Origin: Veillonella sp. T11011-6
Lineage (GTDB): Bacteria > Bacillota > Negativicutes > Veillonellales > Veillonellaceae
DNA: 64,000 nt
Assembly (NCBI RefSeq): GCF_002959755.1
Contig: NZ_PPCW01000001.1
Location: 682,001 to 746,000 of the forward strand
Direction: 5' to 3'
Part shown: positions 16,863 through 25,226 of the stretch, in pieces
Layout of the letters: each line of letters begins with the position of its first letter
Numbering within the stretch: position 1 is the stretch's first letter
Program-made: the position numbers and the translations under genes
The notes under the pieces: model-generated
Told to the model about the DNA's origin: nothing
The model's input: only the letters and a program-made list of their open reading frames with translations
Databases searched by the model: none

Positions 16863-18068
16863 TTATTTTTTCAAGGATGCTGTAATACGTTGAGTATCGC
16901 GAGCAATCATGATTTCTTCGTTTGTAGGGATTACGAAGATTTTAACTTTGGAGCCTTCAGCACTGATTTCTTGTTCTTTACCGCGGATGTTGTTGCGTTC
17001 AGAGTCAATGCGAGTACCCAAGTATTCTAAACCGTTGCAGATTGCATCACGGTTACCGATACCGTTTTCACCGATACCAGCTGTGAATACGATAGCATCA
17101 ACGCCACCCATAACTGCTGCGAATGCACCAATTACGCGGCGAACTTTGTAATGGAACATGTTCAATGCTAATTGAGCACGTTTGTTACCATTAGATGCTG
17201 CTTCTTCGATAACACGGAAGTCATTGGACACACCGGAAATACCAAGTACACCGGATTTTTTATTCATAATAGCGTCTACTTCATCGTAGTTCATGCCAGT
17301 TTTGTTCATCAAGAATGGAACGATAGCTGGGTCAATATCACCAGTACGAGTACCCATGATCAAACCAGACAATGGAGTAAAGCCCATTGTAGTATCGATG
17401 GAGCGACCACCTTTAATAGCGGATACGGAAGAACCATTACCTAAGTGACATGTAATGATGCGAAGATCAGACATGTGTTTGCCCATCAATTCAGCGCAAC
17501 GTTGTGCAACATATTTGTGGGATGTACCATGGAAACCGTAACGACGGATGCCATAATCTTCATAGTATTCGTAAGGAAGCGCATACATGTAAGCTTCTTT
17601 AGGCATTGTTTGGTGGAATGCAGTATCGAATACAGCAACTTGTGGTACGTTAGGCATGATAGCTTGGCAAGCTTCGATACCTTGAATGTTTGGTGGGTTA
17701 TGCAATGGAGCCAATGAGCAGCATTCTTCTAATGCTTCCATAACAGCTGGAGTGATCAATACGGAGTCAGCGAATTTTTCACCGCCATGTACTACACGGT
17801 GACCAACAGCGTCGATTTCGTCCATAGACTTAATTACACCATATTCAGCATCAACTAAAATATCAAGTAAAATACGAAGAGCTTCTTTATGATTCAAAAT
17901 TGGTTCAACGCGTTCTAATTTATCTGCGTTAGGACGTTTATGAGTGAAGATAGCGTCTTGATCACCAATCTTCTCAAAAAGACCTTTTGCCAATTCTGTT
18001 TCAGTTGTCATATCAAGTAATTGATATTTCAAGGAAGAACTACCGCAGTTAACTACTAATACGTTCAT
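16863..18068 (-). CDS. ackA: Acetate kinase
   Basis: AckA interconverts acetyl phosphate + ADP and acetate + ATP, the substrate-level ATP step of lactate fermentation. The 401-aa protein opens [17 protein letters not shown] and contains the family signatures [38 protein letters not shown] and [15 protein letters not shown] lies seven bases before the ATG. It starts three bases after the stop of a lipoprotein gene, so the two are cotranscribed. Phosphotransacetylase (pta), often its neighbour, is not in the window. Confidence 0.97.
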   Translation of the reverse strand: MNVLVVNCGSSSLKYQLLDMTTETELAKGLFEKIGDQDAIFTHKRPNADKLERVEPILNHKEALRILLDILVDAEYGVIKSMDEIDAVGHRVVHGGEKFADSVLITPAVMEALEECCSLAPLHNPPNIQGIEACQAIMPNVPQVAVFDTAFHQTMPKEAYMYALPYEYYEDYGIRRYGFHGTSHKYVAQRCAELMGKHMSDLRIITCHLGNGSSVSAIKGGRSIDTTMGFTPLSGLIMGTRTGDIDPAIVPFLMNKTGMNYDEVDAIMNKKSGVLGISGVSNDFRVIEEAASNGNKRAQLALNMFHYKVRRVIGAFAAVMGGVDAIVFTAGIGENGIGNRDAICNGLEYLGTRIDSERNNIRGKEQEISAEGSKVKIFVIPTNEEIMIARDTQRITASLKK

Positions 18069-18071
18069 CGA

Positions 18072-18635
18072 TTAACCCTCTTTCTGTTGTGTAACTTGAA
18101 TCTTGTTTTGAATTTCTTTGCTGATATCAGCACCTACCTGATCCTTTTCAGGATATTGGTAGACTATATTCCACAATACGCCATGATCTAAGAATACGTA
18201 TTGAGAAAATCTAAATGTTTGCCCTTGAGTTGTATAAGTCACATCAAGCTTTTTAGCAGACGCGCCTTCTAAAGCTACAGACTCTTCTTTGATGGTGCCG
18301 CCGATTTTAGTAAACTCAGATTTGCTGCGGTTAACATACTCATCCACCGTTGGCAATGGTTTATTTTCACCGGCACGCAAAGCCTCAACCTCAATCACCA
18401 TATGGTCTGTAACAGATCCATAAATATCAATTGGATACCCATCATCAGACATATTTTTTGTGCTTTTACCCATTTCATAAGGCAAAGCAATGGTAATTTC
18501 AGATTGACCAGCACGGATAACTTGATGGCCAAAACTATATGTATCCATTACATTTGTAGAGCCACATCCCGCCATTGCTAGTAGCGCAGCACCGAGCAGA
18601 GCCCCTTGTAATGTACGTTTCCAATTTTGTTTCAT
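18072..18635 (-). CDS. Predicted lipoprotein of unknown function
   Basis: The N-terminus is a lipoprotein signal: basic KQNWKR, a hydrophobic stretch, then the lipobox LAMAGC, so the mature protein should begin at Cys and be membrane anchored. The remaining ~160 residues form a mostly beta-strand-like domain (ITIALPYEMGKS, HMVIEVEALRAGE, KKLDVTYTTQGQTFRFSQY) that I cannot assign to a named family. Several ATG/GTG starts overlap; GAGGT is best spaced for the ATG at 18635. It is cotranscribed with ackA. Confidence 0.8.
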   Translation of the reverse strand: MKQNWKRTLQGALLGAALLAMAGCGSTNVMDTYSFGHQVIRAGQSEITIALPYEMGKSTKNMSDDGYPIDIYGSVTDHMVIEVEALRAGENKPLPTVDEYVNRSKSEFTKIGGTIKEESVALEGASAKKLDVTYTTQGQTFRFSQYVFLDHGVLWNIVYQYPEKDQVGADISKEIQNKIQVTQQKEG

Positions 18636-18769
18636 CATATACCTCACATCAATTCAGCATTTACAGTTAATTATAGCCTATAGAACAAATAAAATCTACA
18701 ATAAACTTTAGTTTTACGTACATTTTTACGTCTATTTCTTTCACGTATAGCCACTAAGTTCAAAATTTA

Positions 18770-18798
18770 TTTACAGTACCTCTATGCTTTGTTACACT
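18770..18798 (+). promoter_or_regulatory. Promoter of tmcAL
   Basis: TTTACA (18770-18775) and TACACT (18793-18798) on the plus strand are spaced by 17 bases, 22 bases before the tmcAL ATG. The same gap must also hold the divergent lipoprotein-ackA promoter; a TATAAT is visible there on the minus strand near 18673-18678 without a clear -35. Confidence 0.65.
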
Positions 18799-18820
18799 AA
18801 CACTAATGAAAGGAGTCACT

Positions 18821-20014
18821 ATGAAAACCATCGGTATTATTTGCGAATACAATCCATTTCACAATGGACATGCACACCAACTACATACGTTAGCTTCAGA
18901 ATACCCTGATGCATTGCGCATCTGTATTATGAGTGGCTCCTTTGTGCAACGTGGTGAGCCGGCCCTATTCTCTAAGTTCGATCGTGCTCGTTGGGCCATT
19001 CTTGGCGGTGCAGATATCGTTATCGAACTCCCTACACTCTATTCCTTAGGTAGCGCGCAACTATTTGGAACTGGCGCCATCCGTATGGTGAAAGCACTCT
19101 CTATTGATACCCTCTCCTTTGGTTCTGAAACTACTGATCTAAATACGCTCATAGGTATAGCCAAACGTATCGATTGTGAAAGCACCCAAAATGAATTACG
19201 CAATTATTTAAATAAAGGCATGTCCTATGGTACAGCCTTCCGCAAAGCGCTAGGCTCCGAATCACTTAGCACACCTAATGCCTTATTAGGGCTTGAATAT
19301 ATCCGTGCTGCATTAAAGTATTATCCAAACTTAGAATATATTCCTATTCAGCGTACATCTGATCACCACAATTACAATTTCGATCAAGAGTTACCATCCG
19401 GTACGGCATTGCGTCAACTCATCACTACTGCTAATCCCTTAGATATGTGTTCAACGCTTCAAAGTACTATTCCAACACCAATTCTAGATGATATGACGCA
19501 TAGAATCACAAATGATGACTATGTCGACTACAATAGATATTACAATATGGTACATATGTTGAGTCGCCGCATGACAGCCAATGAGTTAGAGCGTTTTGTT
19601 GATTTTACTGAAGGTATTGAACACTTGTGGTTAAAAGCAGCACAACAGCCTTCATGGGAATCTGCCATTGAGCAAATAAAATCCAAGCGCTACACCTACG
19701 CCCGTTTACAGCGCATGGGTGCATATCTTACATTAGGCATTACGAAAGACTTGATAAATATCGCTATGCAAGACGGTCCTCAATACGCTAGATTACTAGC
19801 CTTTAACGACAGAGGACGTCAATGGCTGAGAACTAAACATGACATTCCACTCATTCAAAAATGGGCTAAAGCACCTACTCAGCTCAATAATCTTGGAAAA
19901 TCTATGCATCATATAGATACACTAGCTACAGATATACAAGCCTTATGTTTCCATAATAAAGATAAACGTATAGGGCATACAGACTATACCTATACACCGC
20001 AATATATCAAATAA
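18821..20014 (+). CDS. tmcAL: tRNA(Met) cytidine acetate ligase TmcAL
   Basis: TmcAL makes N4-acetylcytidine at the wobble base of elongator tRNA-Met from acetate and ATP. The HxGH nucleotidyltransferase motif is in GIICEYNPFHNGHAHQL at the N-terminus, followed by CIMSGSFVQRGEPALFSKFDRARWAILGGADIVIELPT, characteristic of the YlbM/TmcAL family. An ATG at 18806 is possible, but AAAGGAG is spaced for the ATG at 18821, giving 397 aa. It is the only plus-strand gene in the window, divergent from lipoprotein-ackA and convergent with pyrR. It uses acetate, which AckA produces. Confidence 0.93.
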   Translation: MKTIGIICEYNPFHNGHAHQLHTLASEYPDALRICIMSGSFVQRGEPALFSKFDRARWAILGGADIVIELPTLYSLGSAQLFGTGAIRMVKALSIDTLSFGSETTDLNTLIGIAKRIDCESTQNELRNYLNKGMSYGTAFRKALGSESLSTPNALLGLEYIRAALKYYPNLEYIPIQRTSDHHNYNFDQELPSGTALRQLITTANPLDMCSTLQSTIPTPILDDMTHRITNDDYVDYNRYYNMVHMLSRRMTANELERFVDFTEGIEHLWLKAAQQPSWESAIEQIKSKRYTYARLQRMGAYLTLGITKDLINIAMQDGPQYARLLAFNDRGRQWLRTKHDIPLIQKWAKAPTQLNNLGKSMHHIDTLATDIQALCFHNKDKRIGHTDYTYTPQYIK

Positions 20015-20036
20015 AAAGTATAATTTTAATTTAAGC

Positions 20037-20079
20037 AAAAAGGGGGTTACAATACAGATTATTCCTGTATTGTAACCCC
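20037..20079 (-). terminator. Terminator of pyrR overlapping its own coding end
   Basis: A perfect 15-bp stem (20043-20057 with 20065-20079) and a run of T on the minus strand. The upstream arm encodes the last codons of pyrR, and the stop codon lies in the loop. Confidence 0.9.
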
Positions 20080-20580
20080 TTCTTCACCATCTAAGTCTTC
20101 TACGGCAACTCGTACACTTTCAAGATGTGATGTAGGAATATTTTTACCCACATAGTCTGCGCGAATCGGCAATTCACGATGACCACGGTCCACGAGTACT
20201 GCTAATTGAATAGATTTAGGTCTACCAGATGTCATCAATGCATTTAACGCTGCACGAATAGTACGCCCTGTGTAAAGTACATCATCCACGAGAATGATTG
20301 TTTTCTCCGTTGTATCAATCGTACATGGTTTCCCCTCTTTTTGGCGAGCATCACGATCATCACGATACATAGCAACATTGAGTGATTCACATTCAATACG
20401 AATACCTTCAATGCGTTCGATTTCGGCCTGCAAACGTTTTGCCAAAATAACACCACGTCGTTCAATGCCTACAATAAGAGCATTAGATAAGCCTTTATTA
20501 CGTTCTAGGATTTCGTGACTAATACGACGAATCGCGCGCATAATAGCATCTTGATCCATCAATAAGCGTTTCTTTTCCAT
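20059..20580 (-). CDS. pyrR: PyrR, bifunctional pyr regulator / uracil phosphoribosyltransferase
   Basis: PyrR binds pyr mRNA leaders to attenuate transcription when UMP is high and has uracil phosphoribosyltransferase activity. The 173-aa protein shows the PRPP-binding motif IILVDDVLYTGRTIRAAL and the N-terminal ALIVGIERRG and LNVAMYRDD segments of the family. It follows rluD, as in Bacillus (lspA-ylyB-pyrR). No other pyr gene is in the window and no PyrR-binding leader was recognised upstream, so its targets lie elsewhere. Confidence 0.95.
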   Translation of the reverse strand: MEKKRLLMDQDAIMRAIRRISHEILERNKGLSNALIVGIERRGVILAKRLQAEIERIEGIRIECESLNVAMYRDDRDARQKEGKPCTIDTTEKTIILVDDVLYTGRTIRAALNALMTSGRPKSIQLAVLVDRGHRELPIRADYVGKNIPTSHLESVRVAVEDLDGEEGVTIQE

Positions 20581-20684
20581 ATATACGCCCTTATAGCACA
20601 GAGTTCTCTATGCCCCTTTACAAATATAGTTAGAAGATTATTTAGTAAACCACAATATAAGACAGTTATTTCATTTGCATGTAT

Positions 20685-20730
20685 TTACGTTTGTCTACGT
20701 TTGTCTACGTTTCTTTACATTTCGTTTGAT
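20685..20730. repeat. Short degenerate tandem repeat between rluD and pyrR
   Basis: About four copies of a 10-bp unit (ACGTTTGTCT twice exactly, then diverging copies ACGTTTCTTT and ACATTTCGTT). It lies just past the rluD stop; the rest of the 168-base gap holds nothing recognised beyond the pyrR ribosome-binding site. Confidence 0.6.
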
Positions 20731-20748
20731 TTCTTTTCATTTTTTCGC

Positions 20749-21672
20749 TTATTTACGCTTATCTTCTCGATATGTTTTAGCAAACTCTATACATGCTTTG
20801 AAGTCATCTGGAAGAGGCGCCTCAAAATGCATACTTTCACCTGTAATAGGATGTTTTACATCTAAAGATTTAGAGTGCAATGCCTGTCCTTCAATAGGAA
20901 AATCCATACGACGGTAACCATAGAACGGATCATTAACAACAGGATGTCCAATATGAGCAAAATGTACACGAATTTGATGTGTGCGCCCAGTCTCTAAATT
21001 ACATTCAACCAAGGTTTGATGGCCAAATCGTTCAACCACGTTAAAGTGAGTGACTGCATCCTTACTATTTTCAAAGACAACAGCCATTTTCATACGATCC
21101 TTAGGATGTCTTCCAATAGGAGCTTTAATAGTACCCTTTTCTTCTACAATATTACCTTGTACTAATGCTAAATATGTCCGTTTAGCAGAATGCTCCTTTA
21201 CCTGCTCCGCTAAACCTATATGAGCTGCATCATTTTTAGCAGCCATCATAACACCAGATGTATCCTTATCTAAACGGTGAACAATACCAGGTCTAATCTC
21301 ACCATTAATACCGGACAAATCCTTACAATGATATAGCAATGCATTAACAAGTGTACCCGAATAATTGCCCACCGCAGGATGAACAACCATACCACGTTGT
21401 TTATTTACAATGATAATATCATGATCTTCATACAATACATCTAAAGGAATATCCTCTGGTTTTACCTCTACAGATTCAGGCTCCGGTATCTCTACACGTA
21501 CAACAGCATTTGGTGTAAGTCTAAGATTTGCTTTCCCTACCTTAGCACCTACTGTAACGTGACCACCTTTAATTAAACTTTGAATATAGCTACGAGACCC
21601 TTCCATGTGTTCTGTTAAGAACACATCCAGTCTCATACCGTCTTGCTCAGCACTTACAATATATTCGTTCAT
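20749..21672 (-). CDS. rluD: RluA-family 23S rRNA pseudouridine synthase
   Basis: The 307-aa protein has an N-terminal S4 RNA-binding domain (MRLDVFLTEHMEGSRSYIQSLIKGGHVTV) and the RluA-type catalytic domain, with the catalytic Asp in GIVHRLDKDTSGVMMAAK and the downstream LVECNLETGRTHQIRVHFAHIGHPV motif. Family members modify 23S rRNA or tRNA; this one matches the RluD/YlyB subgroup by layout and by its place between lspA and pyrR. The exact target uridines cannot be read from the sequence. Confidence 0.9.
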   Translation of the reverse strand: MNEYIVSAEQDGMRLDVFLTEHMEGSRSYIQSLIKGGHVTVGAKVGKANLRLTPNAVVRVEIPEPESVEVKPEDIPLDVLYEDHDIIIVNKQRGMVVHPAVGNYSGTLVNALLYHCKDLSGINGEIRPGIVHRLDKDTSGVMMAAKNDAAHIGLAEQVKEHSAKRTYLALVQGNIVEEKGTIKAPIGRHPKDRMKMAVVFENSKDAVTHFNVVERFGHQTLVECNLETGRTHQIRVHFAHIGHPVVNDPFYGYRRMDFPIEGQALHSKSLDVKHPITGESMHFEAPLPDDFKACIEFAKTYREDKRK

Positions 21673-21733
21673 CCTCTACCTCTCTATGAGTTAAGTATCA
21701 TATATTAATTAATTATTTGTCATAATATATGAA

Positions 21734-22174
21734 TTATTTATCATCATCTTTTAATGTAAATAAATAGTAGACTACTAAAGCTACGCCTACACAGATACCA
21801 ATATCAGCAACATTAAAAATAGGCCATATACGGAAATCAAAAAAATCTACAACGCCATGAAGCATGTAACGATCTATGCCATTACCAATAGCACCGGACA
21901 CTAATAAAGCAGATCCAATCTTTAAAGTCCAAGGACCTTTTGATAAGCGCTTCCAATAATATGCACAAGCACCAAGCAAAATAACTGCTACCAGTAAAAA
22001 GAACCATCGCTGATTAGCAAGCATGCCAAATGCTGCACCGCGATTAATAATATATGTTAAATGAAATACATTGGGTATAACCACTAAAGACTCACCTAAC
22101 ATAAAATGATTCATAATGTAATATTTAGTCCATTGATCTAAAAGTAACCAAAGGATTAGTATAATATAAAACAA
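21734..22174 (-). CDS. lspA: Lipoprotein signal peptidase (signal peptidase II)
   Basis: LspA removes signal peptides from prolipoproteins after lipidation. The 146-aa protein has four membrane segments and the two catalytic aspartate motifs, GNGIDRYMLHGVVDF and FNVADIGI, plus YIINRGAAFGM. It starts with TTG, six bases after GGGAG. It is the first gene of lspA-rluD-pyrR. The predicted lipoprotein encoded beside ackA would be one of its substrates. Confidence 0.95.
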   Translation of the reverse strand: MFYIILILWLLLDQWTKYYIMNHFMLGESLVVIPNVFHLTYIINRGAAFGMLANQRWFFLLVAVILLGACAYYWKRLSKGPWTLKIGSALLVSGAIGNGIDRYMLHGVVDFFDFRIWPIFNVADIGICVGVALVVYYLFTLKDDDK

Positions 22175-22240
22175 GCTGTACTCCCTTATAATAATATATA
22201 TCTTAATAGTCCTATTATACTAAGTTAACCAAATTTAGGC

Positions 22241-22267
22241 AAAATAAAAAGCCCCTCAATGAGGGGC
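22241..22267 (-). terminator. Rho-independent terminator of the ferredoxin gene
   Basis: A 7-bp GC-rich stem (GCCCCTC, 22251-22257, with GAGGGGC, 22261-22267) with a 3-base loop is followed on the minus strand by TTTTTATTTT. Confidence 0.85.
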
Positions 22268-22281
22268 CGTTTAATTTGTGA

Positions 22282-22446
22282 TTACTCAGCGGAAATTACA
22301 GATACTGGGCAAACGGATTCGCAAGAACCGCAATCGATGCAAGTATCGTTGATTTCGTATTTAGTTTCGCCTTCAGAAATAGCAGAAACTGGGCAAACAG
22401 ATGCGCAAGAACCACATTTAATGCAACCATCAGCAATAACTCTCAT
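22282..22446 (-). CDS. 2[4Fe-4S] ferredoxin
   Basis: A 54-aa clostridial-type ferredoxin with two matched cluster-binding motifs: CIKCGSCASVCP (Cys8, 11, 14, 18) and CIDCGSCESVCP (Cys36, 39, 42, 46). Such ferredoxins carry low-potential electrons for pyruvate:ferredoxin oxidoreductase and [FeFe] hydrogenase; hydG elsewhere in the window fits that. GGAGGT lies seven bases before the ATG. It is monocistronic, with its own promoter (22485-22513) and terminator. Confidence 0.95.
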   Translation of the reverse strand: MRVIADGCIKCGSCASVCPVSAISEGETKYEINDTCIDCGSCESVCPVSVISAE

Positions 22447-22484
22447 AATTAGGACCTCCATAAAAATATAGATCAGAACTTTTT

Positions 22485-22513
22485 ATTATCATTTAGAAAG
22501 GCACTTGCCTCAA
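22485..22513 (-). promoter_or_regulatory. Promoter of the ferredoxin gene
   Basis: TTGAGG (22508-22513) and GATAAT (22485-22490) on the minus strand with a 17-base spacer. The spacer contains a small palindrome, AGGCA-CT-TGCCT (22499-22510), that could be a regulator site. Confidence 0.6.
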
Positions 22514-22828
22514 CTTATGTTCTCATTATCACACAGTTCTTTTTGAAAGTCAAATGAAAATGATAAAAAACTGTATATATTTTTGCATATCACTTTTTCA
22601 TTTTTATCATACAAAGCCTATGTTTATAGGTATTTTGATATTACTTTTCATTTAATTAATTGAATATGATATTCAACAAATGAGAATGTTGTAATTATCA
22701 ATTTTATAAAATCCTAATCATTATAATAGGAATTTAATTATCAATATTTATTATCATAAAAACTATTTTTTTATTACAACAGATTTAACGCTTATCTATA
22801 TTTTAATCTAACATATAAACTTCACTCT
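22514..22828. other. AT-rich intergenic region with a perfect palindrome
   Basis: No gene is seen in these ~315 bases. The region is strongly AT-rich and carries several GATAAT/ATTATC-type hexamers on both strands. It contains a perfect 17-bp odd-centred palindrome, TTGAATAT-G-ATATTCAA (22660-22676). Odd-centred palindromes of this kind are common for Fur-family metal or peroxide regulators; that link is inference. Confidence 0.5.
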
Positions 22829-22858
22829 AAAAAAGGCCGAATCATACGATTCGACCTC
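22829..22858 (-). terminator. Terminator of the SemiSWEET gene
   Basis: A 10-bp stem with one wobble pair (22834-22843 with 22848-22857) and a 6-base T run on the minus strand. Its sequence is nearly identical to the terminator at 23373-23407. Confidence 0.85.
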
Positions 22859-22936
22859 ATTTATATTTATAAAGTAAAGTAATATCTTTACTATTATTCA
22901 ATATATAACAATAATACTATTTTTTTCTTATAGCAC

Positions 22937-23200
22937 TTAGAAAGATGTTAAGAATGTTAGTGTACCTAAAATAACGCCTGCAAGGTTTGGTACGATTAAA
23001 ATATAATCACGTTTAGGTGATTTTGTCCAACCATATAATACCCAGATCAAACAGGATACTGCTGCAAATAATGGTTGCCATGGTTGACTAGGTTGACCAT
23101 GAAGATTAGCAATTATTTGTGGGATATAGGCTAAAAATACAAATACACCAATAAATGCACCAATAGAACCAACTAACATGTTAAATCTTTCTTTTGTCAT
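22937..23200 (-). CDS. SemiSWEET / MtN3-like PQ-loop transporter
   Basis: The 87-aa protein has three membrane segments with the PQ-loop pattern: FLAYIPQIIANL in the first helix, a Trp-rich middle (SCLIWVLYGW) and PNLAGVILGTLTFL in the third. This is the layout of bacterial SemiSWEETs, which dimerise to move small sugars. The substrate here is unknown, and in an organism that grows on organic acids another solute is possible. A GGAGG-like site precedes the ATG. It has its own terminator and no close operon partner. Confidence 0.8.
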   Translation of the reverse strand: MTKERFNMLVGSIGAFIGVFVFLAYIPQIIANLHGQPSQPWQPLFAAVSCLIWVLYGWTKSPKRDYILIVPNLAGVILGTLTFLTSF

Positions 23201-23372
23201 AGATGACCTCCTTATTCAACATTACATTATTATATCTTACACAATATACTATATCATATTTTTTTCGATGTAGTCAATTGTGTAAAATTAATCATGCAAA
23301 TTAGTTTAATTCATATTGCTTTTGATTACACTTATATGTTATCTATATTAAAATCATATAGGCTAAAATCAT

Positions 23373-23407
23373 AAAAAACGAGGCCGAATCTTACGATTCG
23401 ACCTCGT
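23373..23407 (-). terminator. Terminator of the DASS transporter gene
   Basis: A 13-bp stem with one wobble (23378-23390 with 23395-23407) and a T run on the minus strand, 32 bases past the transporter stop. The core repeats the terminator at 22829-22858. Confidence 0.88.
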
Positions 23408-23439
23408 ATGTGCTTTATAGTAGAGTAACCTATCCCCTA

Positions 23440-24738
23440 TTATTTACCAGGGAAGAATGGCCATACCATTGGAATGATAATTAAGCTTACTACGAAGCAA
23501 ACTAAAATCAATGGAACGCCGGCTTTTACATAGTCTGTAAATTTGTATTGACCAGGGCCAAGTACTAATGTATTTGGAGGTGTACCTACAGGTGTACCGA
23601 ATGCACAAGATGCAGCAACGCCGATAGCCATCAATACAGCATGAGGGTCAGCGCCCATACCTTGAGCAATGGAGATACCGATAGGAGCCAACAATGCACA
23701 AGATGCTGTGTTAGACATAAATTGAGTCATAACACAAGACAATGCGAATAATACTGCTGTTGCAAAGTAAGGGCTAGGGTCAGAACCCATAACACCGATT
23801 ACTGCATTAGCAATCATTTTACCTGCACCAGATTGGTCAAGTGCAGTTGCTACTGGCATCATACCAGCAAATAAGAAGATTGTTACCCAGTCAATAGATG
23901 TGTAAGCTTGTTTTTCGTTCAAGCAACCAGTTAATACGCAAAGCATTGCGCCAATAACTGCAACCATGCTCAATGGTAAGTTGATACCATAACCTTTTAG
24001 GAAGTCACCTAAAATCATAGCAATGATTACACCTAAAAGAATAAGACCAGAGTATAATTGTTTCTTAGGATCGTTAGAAATATCTTCAGCAGCTACTTCT
24101 TGTTCAACGTCGCCAGCATCTTGAATTTCATGTTTAGGCAATAAATGTTTACCAATAAGCATCATGAATGCGATTGTGGCGATAGTCAAAGGAATACCGA
24201 TCCAAGCAAATTCGAAGAAACCAAATGGTTGTTCACCAAATTTAGTTAATGTACCACTTACAATAATGTTTGGAGGTGTACCAACCATTGTAATGATACC
24301 ACCAATACCTGCAGCGAATGCTAAAGGCATCAATTGGCGAGATGCAGGAATCTTAGCAACAGCACAGATACCAACAACTACAGGAAGTAAAGCAGCTGTA
24401 GTACCAGTGTTAGATAAGAATGCGGACATAGTTGCTGTAACAACCATGATTGCTAGCATTAAGCCATTTTCGCTAGTACCAGCATGAGATACTACTGTTT
24501 CCCCAATTTTTTGAGCCAAACCAGTGTAGAACAATGCTGCACCAACAACGAACATGCCAGCAAACAACACAACTGTACTATCAGATAAACCAGAGAATAC
24601 AACCTTAGGAGTAATAATACCCATAAGGCCAAGTGTAATAGCGCCGCCTAAAGAAGTAATAGCTAAAGGAATAATTTCCGTAACAAATAAAACAGCCATG
24701 ACTGCGAGGACGATTAAGGTTTGTTCTGCAGTACCCAT
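23440..24738 (-). CDS. SLC13/DASS-family Na+-coupled anion (dicarboxylate) transporter
   Basis: The 432-aa protein has about eleven to twelve hydrophobic segments and the two SNT motifs of the divalent anion:Na+ symporter family, SAFLSNTGTTAALLPVV and FMSNTASCALLAPIG, each near a re-entrant hairpin, plus GTPPNIIVSG and VGTPPNTLVLG. Family members move succinate, malate, citrate or sulfate with Na+. Its place behind the propionate module suggests a dicarboxylate, and the Na+ gradient made by MmdABCDE could drive it; that is inference. Confidence 0.85.
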   Translation of the reverse strand: MGTAEQTLIVLAVMAVLFVTEIIPLAITSLGGAITLGLMGIITPKVVFSGLSDSTVVLFAGMFVVGAALFYTGLAQKIGETVVSHAGTSENGLMLAIMVVTATMSAFLSNTGTTAALLPVVVGICAVAKIPASRQLMPLAFAAGIGGIITMVGTPPNIIVSGTLTKFGEQPFGFFEFAWIGIPLTIATIAFMMLIGKHLLPKHEIQDAGDVEQEVAAEDISNDPKKQLYSGLILLGVIIAMILGDFLKGYGINLPLSMVAVIGAMLCVLTGCLNEKQAYTSIDWVTIFLFAGMMPVATALDQSGAGKMIANAVIGVMGSDPSPYFATAVLFALSCVMTQFMSNTASCALLAPIGISIAQGMGADPHAVLMAIGVAASCAFGTPVGTPPNTLVLGPGQYKFTDYVKAGVPLILVCFVVSLIIIPMVWPFFPGK

Positions 24739-24776
24739 ACATCATCATCTCCCTTCAGAGAAATGCACTGATATAG

Positions 24777-25034
24777 TTATAAGAGGTATAAAATATAACC
24801 TACGATACCAATGGCGGAAGCCATCAAAAAAGTAATCCCATATCCCTCTCTTGTTTTAGGATACCCAAAGAATAAGGTTTCACCTAAAAATCCTCGGCGA
24901 TTAAACCAAGTATATTTAGTTCTGCGTTGAAACCATTTAGCTTTGCCTTCAACACCGATAATCAGTGCCGTAATAAAAAATACAATAAATGCCCAGATAA
25001 AACAAATCAGTATTTTTAATTCTACAGATAACAA
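24777..25034 (-). CDS. Small membrane protein of unknown function
   Basis: An 85-aa protein not recognised as a known family. One hydrophobic segment is near the N-terminus (about residues 6-28) and one at the C-terminus (about 68-85), with a basic, aromatic stretch between (KWFQRRTKYTWFNRRGFLGETLFFGYPKTREGYG). It starts with TTG after GAGGTGG, four bases away. It ends about 40 bases before the DASS transporter gene, on the same strand, so the two are probably cotranscribed and the protein may be an accessory of that transporter. Confidence 0.65.
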   Translation of the reverse strand: MLSVELKILICFIWAFIVFFITALIIGVEGKAKWFQRRTKYTWFNRRGFLGETLFFGYPKTREGYGITFLMASAIGIVGYILYLL

Positions 25035-25170
25035 GTGACCACCTCTACTAAATTTAAAGCACTAGAAGGTTATTGTGTGAATGCTTGTATCACCTAATGA
25101 CCAATCTGAAAAGCATTTATTGCAAATATACCCTATTTATGCATGAATACATAGATTTGAAGGGTTTTTA

Positions 25171-25214
25171 TATTCACCAATAGGTGTACCTAATTAGGCA
25201 CACCTTGGTGAATA
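25171..25214 (-). other. 44-base palindromic stem-loop after mmdB
   Basis: The sequence from TATTCACCAA to TTGGTGAATA is an imperfect palindrome centred on CCTAATTAGG, 12 bases past the mmdB stop. There is no T run on the minus strand after it, so it may stabilise the 3' end of the long mmd transcript or act as a weak terminator. Confidence 0.6.
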
Positions 25215-25226
25215 ATTATTAAATTA

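Noticed and set aside
20581-20748. CRISPR-like or PyrR-binding leader in the rluD-pyrR gap
   Set aside because: The 10-bp repeats are adjacent and degenerate with no spacers, and no anti-terminator/terminator pair with a PyrR loop is visible.
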